The notes under the pieces are model-generated. The model ran no database searches. It was not told the origin of the DNA and saw only the letters and a program-made list of their open reading frames with translations. Both the position numbers and the translations under genes were made by a program. Shown one piece after another: positions 22,872-31,758 of a stretch of 64,000 nucleotides of DNA. The DNA is taken from the NCBI GenBank assembly GCA_019915135.1, contig JAHLMK010000017.1, positions 1,116,001 through 1,180,000 on the forward strand, written 5' to 3'. This DNA comes from Strobilurus pachycystidiatus. Its lineage: Eukaryota; Basidiomycota; Agaricomycetes; Agaricales; Physalacriaceae. How positions within the stretch are numbered: position 1 is the first letter of the stretch; each line of letters starts with the position of its first letter.

Positions 22872-23049
22872 AGTGAGGGTAGAACGAAGAATGCGTAGAG
22901 ATGGCGGTAGTCAAGAGAGAGACGGTCCAGTGTAAGCTGACTTAAATACAGTCAACGGTCCACGCTGTGCCAAACACCTGAGACGCGTCGGCACGGGATT
23001 TGATTTCACATGGGCTGACCCTGCTTGACTTGAGACCATCACGATCGAT

Positions 23050-24452
23050 ATGTCTTCCGGCAAGAGAAAGCGAGTTTCTGACCACCCGCCCAACGTGGGC
23101 ATGGAGCCATTCGACGGTGAATTGCTTTGCCACTACTCTGTGTGTATTGCTGAGGGACTATAGCCTCCGAGACTCTTCTGGACGTCTTTCTGCAGCGGTT
23201 CACGGAGCGCTTTCCCAACAAGACAGAACCTTCGTATTCTCTGCTGGATCTAATGACATCGCTACATGCGCAGCTCATCTCTGAAGAGATCTCATACTAT
23301 CTGTATCATGCTATGACCGACTTCCGCGATCTTTGCATGGAATTCTGCGTAGCGTCTTGGAGACTACAGAGTGCTTTCACACCAGAGCACAAGTTCATCT
23401 TGACGAAGTCTTTGGAGTTTGCGGACGAACTTCCCGACATCCTGTTCAACACCTTCTGCGTGTTTGAAGGAACTCTCATCCTAGATCCTTATGTTGATCG
23501 CGTGCGTATAGCTGACGCTCCTGTAACTTTGTAACTAATACAGCTGTCTGTAGCTCTGGGAGAGCGTTCAAGAGCAATCACCTCTCATCGAAGGAGGTGT
23601 ACCAATGGACCAGCTCGCAGTAGAATCTCTGAAATATCAGAAGTGGCTGCGAGGGGATACGGTGCACTTCTTCGTACTCTTGTGGACTCTTCACGGTCGT
23701 GAGGATTATTTGGTCATGGATTCCTATTGGGGTGCCAGTCACATACTAGACGAGAAGGGTAATGTTCGCCAGAAGAATACAGCGTCAACGGAGCAAGTAT
23801 TGAAGAAGGGAAAGCTGTTTCCTCAGATTGAGGTAAGTTTGCCTAACCCTACATATATTTGTTTCCATCGTGACAATTCACTCAGAGATGCGATGTTGCC
23901 AAATGGAAGCGCATTGTGATAATTTTGAATAAAGACGCCAATCACTGGATGCTTATTTGTGTCGACTTGGAACAAACACCCTGTACAATTGCAATTTTTG
24001 ACAGTCTCTCGATTAGTGATCCATATTCTTCGGCTCTTTTCCAGGTCAGTTTTTCCCTTTCCTTCAGACATTGTGCTGAGAGTTCTTTAGCGTGTGAAGA
24101 GTCTTTTATCACAATTTTGGAAGATCAATCACATGCCTGTTCCAAACTTTATCTTGGAAGTTATACCAGTTCGTTCTCGTTATACTAAAATTCTCTTACT
24201 AATTGGAATTAGATCCCCCAACAGAATAACTATAACGATTGCGGTGTACACTGTTTAGGATGGGCAGAATATCTTCTTCAAGGTGGCGACTTGCATCCGG
24301 ATCCAAGTTCATCCCAGTATCGTATCTTTGCCTCTAAGGATGAATTTGCTGGTGTACCTCCTCGCTTATATTTAGTTAAAGAGGTGGAGAAGTGGATGTC
24401 ACTTATGCCAATGCGCGGTACAGGAAAACGAGGATGTTTTGTAGAAGTATAA
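23050..24452 (+). CDS. Ulp1-like (C48) cysteine protease
   Basis: Six exons were chained in phase: from ATG 23050, with introns near 23140-23195, 23500-23553, 23834-23885, 24045-24090 and 24168-24211. The product is about 400 aa. The catalytic set of an Ulp1/sentrin protease is visible in the last third: His in DANHWMLICVDL, Asp in AIFDSLS, Gln in the PQQNNYN segment and Cys in NDCGVHCLGW. Upstream are helical residues and WLRGDTVHFFVLLW, matching the N-terminal half of the fold. Such enzymes cleave SUMO-type or viral/transposon polyprotein substrates; free-standing copies are frequent in mobile elements. Its stop is 9 bp from the stop of the kinase gene on the other strand. Confidence 0.8.
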
Positions 24453-24461
24453 ATACAAGTT

Positions 24462-27235
24462 CTACTCAAATTTAGTGGTGCGAAGTATAGAGTCCTGAAG
24501 TACCTCCTTTCCATCCTCCACACGATACGTAAAAGATCCTAAACCAAACCACTGGCACCATATGTTACATTCATGTTCTTTGGGAAAGTTGACAAAAGAT
24601 TCCTCAATATTCCCATCACCAAAGAGATGAGAATTTCCATCATCACGAAGAGTACTGTTCCAACTTTTAGCAGAGAAAGTAAGTGAAAGAGCAGGGAAAC
24701 GTACGGTGAGGTTAAAATTTGAGCATCTGTGAGTAAGTCGCCATATCCTTGTAGATCTGATATGATAATATTACGCTTCATCTTCTCATACAACAGATGC
24801 TGTATGGCGGAGAGAAAGAGAGCCTTATTGTAATCTGGATCCCAAGAAGGTAAAGTTGGTACCGGACTACCGTTATGAATGTACTTCACAAAGCAGTCCC
24901 CATCTTGCATATCGATTCGTTCCTCAAGGAGATATGTACGATGTATCTTGGCAGTCATTGTGACATGTCCATTGGTAGCCGTACCCTGCATAAAAAGGGC
25001 AGTTTGAACGTAGCGCAAGCGCGGAAGCTTTTCAGGACATTGCGGCCATTCTAAACTGATATCAATATAGCTATCATGATGAATATGAAGATACGCACTA
25101 GGATCCTCGAGCATACGATCAATATAATCGTAGGCAAGAGACAAGAGCATGTTAGCCCAATAATGAACATTGGCTTCCGTGAGGAGTTTTTGAAACTCAT
25201 AATCTCCTGTGTACCGCCCTCGTTTACTGAAATGAGAATCAACCTAGTGAAACTAATAGTTAAAAGTCAAAACTTACTTATTCTTCATGGTGTAAATCTG
25301 TTTGATACAGATATGCTGCATATGTGCCAGATATGACAATCCTGGATATTGACTCGTATCCAACAGACTATTGACCAAAAGCTGAGCAGGATGGCAAGTC
25401 TTGAAGCCACCTACACCCAACTCTGCTGCAAAACGGAAGTCTGCAAAGACCGAAACTTGTCCAGGAAGTAAATGGGCGAAGGGATTATATCGAAGATTCT
25501 TCTTGTTCTCCAAGACAAATTGTATCTTCAAATTGGGTACCAGAGCCAATGTGCCAGAAAGAGTGATTTGAGGTACTAAGAATATTTAGTATTCACGTTC
25601 ATTCAATCTGAAATATTTTCACATACATTCAGAACTCATACTTTTGGTCTGGGAACTATCACCTGCTTCGGCAATGGCTTGAGCAATGTCAAACTTGCTG
25701 GGAGAAGTCCACTGTTCTGTAGCTTGTTTTTTCCGGATACGATCTGGGGACGCAGCTAAAGAACCCTAGTAAGAAATGATTCAGAAATTATCTTTCAAGC
25801 AAAAAAATTAATACATACACTTCGAGTTCGTTTATCAATAGTGGGATGAGAAGTATTCTCAAAAATTTCTGGATTCTGAGACGAGATAGAAGATCTTGAC
25901 AGTGATTCTCGAGAAATCGTGATAACTTTGGAGAGTTGAGGTGCAGGTGGTGGCATAAAAGGTGTATCTTCATAAGTCTGAGAAAGCGTCTGTGACTGTG
26001 TGGTGAAAAGAGATTGAGATGGACGAGATAGTGGCTTCTGTCCATGATCAATAGAAGTTTCACATATTACTGATTGAAAAACTGACTTTAGACTCGATGT
26101 TATCCAGAATAGATTCAAAGGGCTCCCATATGTTCAGAGGAATGACCACTCTAATCAAAATAGGCTTCGAAGGTGCCTTCCATACCGAAAGACTTTTCTT
26201 TTCGGACTTCAAAGTTCCATACGAGTATAAGTATGGATTTTTTGCTCCATACGCACCCATAGTAGGTCCTTCTAAGTCAATTCCAGAATTACTCGACTTT
26301 TTGTTGTCCTGTGTAATGTCCCGAACGATGAAAGAGGCTGAGTTCCATTTATAGTTGAGGCCCGCTGCATTGTTGGTGGTCTCGTAAAGACGCAAGCGAT
26401 CCAGAGCAACTTCTCGAACTTTGCGTAGCAGTTCGACAATGGAAGTATGTGCGTCAAAGTCCTTCCATCCAGTAGCCAGATTCTAGGAAAATATAAGTTA
26501 TTATCGAGAGAAATTGAATAAGACTGACAATCAAATCCACAAAACCACCCTTCTCGTCTGTCCAACCAATGGTTACTTTCAGCTGAACCAAATTGCCACT
26601 TTTAGCATAAGCCTGTTCTCTATATTTTTTCAATTCTGAATCGTAACTTGAATGAGAGGACGTGTATCCATTAGCTTGTGGTCGAGCGTGAGGATGTATA
26701 GTTTCATCAGAGAGAGGTGCTGAATGTGTAGTAACTCTCGGTCCAACAGCAGTAACTTTCTGTTGAAACTGCCGATGAGTATCTAATGACGATTAATCAA
26801 AAAATTATCAAGACAAACAAGTAGAAAGGAATACCCTTGTGAAATGATCCCGCCACATTTCTATGTATTGCATCGATATGTGCACGTGAGGGTGAAGATG
26901 AGACAGGTGTAGAATTATGTCGACTTGAGGAAACTTGGGAAGATGGTGGAATTGGTGGTGGTGGCATTGTGGTTGTTTTGGTGGTGGTTTTAGACAGCGC
27001 TAAGGTGAATTGAAATCAGTTATTGGGATATAAGTAAAATATCAAATATACTTCGAAGTAATGTGGCTCTGTTGGAGTAATGGGTTTGACACGAGAGACA
27101 CACCAGCTTGGTTTTGCCAGACATATCGCCCACATAGGCAAATGGCTCACCAACTCCAATAACAGTCGTACAACTGGAACGCCCGCAAGGTGTAGGTTCT
27201 GTAGCTCGCATATCGGACGTGAATTGTGTAGACAT
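24462..27235 (-). CDS. Alpha-type protein kinase with N-terminal Cys-rich motif
   Basis: About nine exons, ~800 aa. The start at 27235 opens MSTQFTSDMRATEP. An N-terminal Cys motif (CGRSSC...VCLSCQTHY) could bind zinc. A Ser/Pro/Thr-rich region follows. The C-terminal half is an alpha-kinase domain: FADFRFAAELGVGGFKTCHP, then ISDLQGYGDLLTDAQI and LFGDGNIEESFVNF, then HECNIWCQWFGL. The last is the family's zinc-binding His/Cys signature. The intron between the last two blocks (about 24668-24707) restores frame and motif. Alpha-kinases phosphorylate helical segments of targets such as myosin heavy chain or EF2; this fungal group is lineage-expanded and its targets are unknown. DNA here is A/T-rich. 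Confidence 0.85.
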
Positions 27236-27856
27236 GATGAGGACAAGGACGTCGAAGACAATGAATGATGAAAGGAAACAGGACACAGAAAAGAGTATTT
27301 TCACTGTTCTATTTAAGTGCTGTCAACCATTACAGACTTGAAGTCCATTCCACGCGTATCATTGGTTGCGAAAGTAACTCTTGGCATCGGTCAAGATCGG
27401 ATATCTAGCATGATATCATAGATATTTATCAATCAGCGGATCAATTGATTCACAACCCAATCAGTGATAACACATCATAAGAAGGGTCTTTGCATTCCCG
27501 AGTCAAAAACATGAGGCTTTTTTTTCTCTGAGTCAGAGTCATGAGTACGCCTCATGTCCCTAATCCAAGTCATGAGTACGCCTCATGGCAATTTATTTCC
27601 TGAGTCATAGCCATGCACACGCCTCATGTCCACTTTGACTTTCCGAATACTTCCTGAATCAACTGTGCACAAATCTCATTCGCTACTGAGTCTCCGGTTT
27701 TCGCCACACTTCATCTTGGCGCTGACTGATTTTCAACATGTGTCATCTTGGTGCTTACTGAGCAAATGAGCTGAACAGTCAAGATTACATAGAGATCGCT
27801 GATTGGATAGACATAGAGTGTTCATAGCTAAAATTTTTTGTATCTTGGTTTGTTAA
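27236..27856. promoter_or_regulatory. Divergent promoter between kinase and integrase genes
   Basis: This 620-bp A/T-rich region must drive both genes. It holds CATGAGTACGCCTCATG at 27540-27556 and 27571-27587, a diverged third copy at 27612-27628 (CATGCACACGCCTCATG) and a half copy near 27510. Two TGAGTCA sites (27529-27535, 27601-27607) match the Gcn4/AP-1 bZIP consensus. A CATCTTGG(C/T)GCT pair lies at about 27712 and 27745. Confidence 0.5.
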
Positions 27857-29695
27857 ATGAGAGAAGAAATTAGCGCCTACTTAACAACAATGCCTAATCA
27901 ATGGCTTCCTAATCCTCCTCTCGATCTTATTGAGGAACCTCTGTCCCGACTATGGGAGCGTCCAAACTTAACTGATCAACAAATCCTGGATCGTCTTCTG
28001 AAAAGACATATTCCGCCTGAATATGGCTTAGGGTATGTTTCTATAATTATATGATCACAGTGTCTTAAGTCTCGGTTCTCAGATTAAGTAAATTCAGAAG
28101 AATGCGTCAAATGTTGGGATTTGAAACAGCCCGTCGGGGAGGTCAGTTTATGTTATAACTTTCATTGTTTATATACTAATTGTTTCAGGACATACGGTTG
28201 AAAACATCAATGCAGATATGATGAATATTCGTCAACAATATCCACATGCTGGTCGAGAAGATATTCGATCTCTGCTATTCAAAGAATATAAGAAACGTGT
28301 ACCCAGGTTAGTCTTTCACTTGTCATGAATTGTATACACTAATGAAATCATATAGACGTGTCATTCAAGAATGGTGTCATACTTGGGAACCAGATCTTGT
28401 TCGCAGTCGCAAGAATGGAAAACTGCGACGTAAAAACTTTTATGCCGCAGGATGTAATGACATTTGGGCATGCGATCAACATGATAAGTGGAAAAAGTAC
28501 GGTTTAGGTGTTCATGTTTGTGTGGATCCTTTTACGGGTCAAGTTATATGGCTCAGAATCTGGTGGGGCAATCGTAATCCTCGATTGATCTTCCATTATT
28601 ATATTGAGGCTGTTCGCCGTCTTGGATGTGAGTTTGATATATTTCAGATTTTTCGTATTGTTGATTCTACTCTATTTCAGACACTTGTCTTGTCTCACAG
28701 TCAGATCCTGGTTCTGAAAATTGGGGCTTGGCCAAAGGTCATACTTTCATTCGACACTATCTGGATCCTACACTATGGGAAACCATACAACATCGATGGC
28801 GTCGACTGAAGAAGAATGTAGCGCCTGAAATATTCTGGTCTGGATTTCGACGACGATTTACTCCAGGTTTTGAGGACATTCTAAGTGCACCTGAACGCAT
28901 TGAGGAAATAAGATATGATAGGGCTGATCCTCTCCAATAGTAAGCCAAATATCTATGCTTGAAAGATACATACTGACACATACGTTTAGTAACATCTTCA
29001 AATGGTTGTTTATACCTTGGCTTCAAGCTGAATTGGATGCATACAAACAACGCATCAATACGACTAGAAAGCGCCGACAAAAGGATAAAGTGATTCCCCA
29101 AGGAGGCTGTCCAGACGATATCGAGGAGTTTCCTGAAGAATATGGCTGTATGAATTTCAAAGTGTGTATTTTACCATCTTCAACAATGGAAAATGCTGAG
29201 ACGATATACTAGATCTTGATTGATCCTGATTCTCAAGTTCTATCAGATGCAGAAGCTATATTTGCCCCTTCCGACCATCCTACGTTTGAACTTGTGCCGC
29301 CAGAGTTTGAACAACGAATCACGTTTCACTATCACCATATTGGCTCTCCAGAAGTCAATCGTGCAAATGTTTGGACAATTTACATGCAGTTGTTGACTGC
29401 TCTGGAGAATGAGGGGAGTCTAGACATCACTAATCTAGAGGGTTTCCCTGAAGAGGAAGAAGAGGCCAATGACACAGTAGATGAGGAATATCTTGCAGAT
29501 CTTGAGGCGCAGTTGGATAAGCTTCAGCCTCTACCTGAGGAAGAGGAAGAACTCTATAGAGGAGGAGTCAACTCTGAGGTTATGGAGAGTTTGGATGTGG
29601 ATATGGTAGATGTCTACGTCGATGGGTTTTCTGACGAGGAGGAGTATCAAGACGCAGTTGAAGAGGCCGAGATCGCTGCAGGTTTACTTGGATAA
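27857..29695 (+). CDS. DDE integrase-core (rve-type) protein
   Basis: Seven exons, all in phase, about 520 aa. Residues 1-150 are helical. The RNase H-like integrase core starts at about residue 155: first Asp in IWACDQHDKWKKYGL, then VDPFTGQVIWLRIWW. The second Asp is in VSQSDPGSENWGLA and the probable Glu in KKNVAPEIFW about 40 residues later, matching a D,D-35-E arrangement. Conserved FRRRFTPGFEDIL and FIPWLQAELDAYKQR follow. The tail is strongly acidic. Proteins of this type are abundant in Agaricomycetes and are thought to be transposase-derived; whether this copy is active is unknown. It is divergent from the kinase. Confidence 0.8.
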
Positions 29696-29752
29696 TAAAT
29701 TATTATAATTGGTAAAATAACACAAGATATACTATTTAGGAAGTCGGTGTTA

Positions 29753-30380
29753 GAGGTCCTAGACATGCCGATGATGGCCCATCACTCGGCAGAGAGCATA
29801 CTACTCCGGCCTTCCATAAAGGTGTTATAGCGACTGGCATAACTTGTCCCCTTCCGCTTGGCTTGTTTGGCATCGTCGCGGCTGGCCCTCTGGCCCCCGC
29901 CCGTCTGCACTCCCTGTTCCTTGCCACTTTTGTATCTCAAACCTCTATCAATGACATTGTAACCTGAAATCATATCCTGTGCTTGCATATTAAATACTTA
30001 GGCCGTGTAATTATTGTGTTGAGTAGAATGCTGGACACAAAAGTCGGGACTCGGGACCCAATTTGGAACTTGGTGCATTTGCAAGGCGGTCGCAACGGTT
30101 TATGGCATTCATCCACACGGAGCCGAACAAAAAAATGAGAATAAGTCTAAGTATGATCCGAGGCATGTGTACAAGTCAATCAATGCACGGGTAGAGGGCG
30201 GATGAATGCTGCAGCGGGTAATACAGCAAGTGATGCAGCACTGAGGAATGCGCAAGGTGACCAAACAAGGCACAACAGGTCCGACAAGTTATGCCAGTCG
30301 CTATAACACCTTAGCAAAGTCATTAAGGTTTCGATTATATAATGCCATCAATTGATCAGACGAGGGTTCGAATCATGACA
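29753..30380 (+). repeat. 140-bp repeat R, right copy split by an insertion
   Basis: 29753-29818 matches one half of the left copy (GAGGTCCTAGACATGCCGAT ... CCGGCCTTCCATA). 30307-30380 matches the other half (CACCTTAGCAAAGTCATTAA ... GGGTTCGAATCATGACA). It is inverted with respect to 17077-17216. Confidence 0.8.
29819..30312. mobile_element. MITE-like insertion with 30-bp perfect terminal inverted repeats
   Basis: 29819-29848 and 30283-30312 are perfect reverse complements over 30 bp (beginning AAGGTGTTATAGCG and continuing ACTGGCATAACTTGTC). Subterminal GGCTTGTTTGG/GCCTTGTTTGG also match. The 494-bp insert has no ORF of note and interrupts repeat R. A clean target-site duplication is not evident; the left flank ends in TA. 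Confidence 0.75.
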
Positions 30381-31638
30381 AGAACAATATTCAATTCGAG
30401 TTCATATCACTATCTAGGTTCGAAATTTCGCTCTACACCACCAATTCAGTCTGAGCTTTTCCGGAGGTCGTGCAAGCCGAATTTCTGGATGTCCGTAGAT
30501 AGATATGGCAGTGATGTGGAAATGATCTCCGTTTGACCTGCCCTAAATACGACCTTGTGTCTATCTCTTTCAACAGCTCAGCAAGAGATCAAATGTTCTG
30601 ACCTCGCATTTCCATTCTTTTTTCCCTGGGGAACGGGAGGAAATGGGGCGAGCATTGGGCGAGCACGTCAAACATGTGACGTTGGTTCGACTTAATTAAG
30701 AAAATTTTAGCCGACTCTCTTTCCCTCCTCCGTTCATCTCGCCTTTCTGCTCGCCGCTCATGAGTCCTGCAGGTCCTTTCTGTGGACAACCGAATGTCCG
30801 ACCAACTCTTGTCACCCGCTGAATGGACGCCTCCTACGAGGACGAGGCCAAAACGACGGACGAAGCAATTACCGAGCACCGCGCACCGAGGACGATGGAC
30901 GATAGACAGAGCGGCTATGCATCCTCCGGGCGGAGCCAACCACACACGCATCTCGCCTCCTTCAAGCCAGCGTGCATATCACGGACGAGACACCCTGCGA
31001 GCGAGGATGAGGCTGCAAGCCAAACACGACGAAAGCAAGAACACGAGACGACTTCAACAAGAACAAGGACGAGCCACCTACGACGGGACGAGGACCCCGA
31101 ACAGCTACGACTCCAGCGAGGACGAGGACCTCCAACGATTACAACTATGACTTCGGCGAGGACGAGGCCAAAACTACTACGACTCCGACGATGACAAGCA
31201 GTTGAACGAGGACACGAGCCGAGACGACTACAGGATTGCAACCCGGGTTGTTCGTCAACCGTGATCATCAGCACCTCAAACGACGTCTGGATTAGTGTTC
31301 CGAGAACGTTGACGAGCATACACCGACTTGTGATGCGCTCTGTATTTACTGCCCTATTTCAGATCATAAATTTATTGTTTTTTGCATTTTTGTTTGTGCC
31401 ACCCGAAAAGCAGATAAGCCAATCCTGTGAGTAACCTGCTCTGGAGGTCCAGACAAACGTGAGCTGAGAAAGATACCTGTTTTCGGAGATCAGACGGAGG
31501 TTGCTATTTTATGACCTCAGATTGATTTGAGGGTTTGGTCTCAGAACGAGGTCAGCTCTGAATTCCAGGACATCAGATCGACTCTTTTGGAACCTCCCAG
31601 ACCATACCTTGATTCAAGATCTGATTCAAACGGTGGTG

Positions 31639-31691
31639 ATAGGATTCAAGGTGACTTTGCTAGGTGTTATAGCGAATGGGAAGGAGTCTGC
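31639..31691 (+). repeat. Short dispersed repeat S, right copy
   Basis: Contains GTGACTTTGCTAGGTG, TTATAGCGAATGGG and AAGGAGTCTGC. It is inverted relative to the copy at 16968-17020 and ends about 70 bp before the USO1 start codon. Confidence 0.7.
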
Positions 31692-31758
31692 ATCTGTGGG
31701 CGCGTTGTGCATTTCCTTTTTGGGTTTCGACCACGACTTACATTTTGGTCCATCGACC

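Larger units (their letters stand above)
21279..23049. other. GC-rich repeat-laden spacer
   Basis: No gene is supported. Long ORFs in several frames at 21.4-22.4 kb are produced by a minisatellite and biased composition. It also holds TACGTAG units and a 66-bp direct repeat. Confidence 0.55.
29696..31758. other. Repeat-rich region right of the integrase gene
   Basis: No gene is supported. It contains the split right copy of repeat R, the 494-bp insert, an ACGACG/GAGGACGAGG-biased low-complexity tract at about 30.8-31.2 kb that keeps several frames open, and the right copy of repeat S just upstream of USO1. Confidence 0.6.

Noticed and set aside
27481..27700. CRISPR-like array from the repeated CATGAG...CTCATG motif
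   Set aside because: Eukaryotic context, only three irregularly spaced units and no uniform spacers; it is better seen as a promoter motif.
23000..30000. Polinton/Maverick-type element, suggested by an integrase plus a cysteine protease
   Set aside because: No protein-primed DNA polymerase, packaging ATPase or capsid-like gene is seen, and the integrase is of a different rve group. The kinase and dioxygenase do not fit that element type.
30297..30380. Possible tRNA gene (GGGTTCGAATC T-loop-like sequence near the end of repeat R)
   Set aside because: The T-stem flanks do not pair, no acceptor stem is found, and the sequence is a repeat present in two inverted copies. A tRNA-derived repeat remains possible.
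30782..31319. Plus- and minus-strand ORFs of 120-134 aa with Arg/Glu/Thr or Ser/Val bias
   Set aside because: The purine-rich low-complexity DNA keeps several frames open at once; no family signature.
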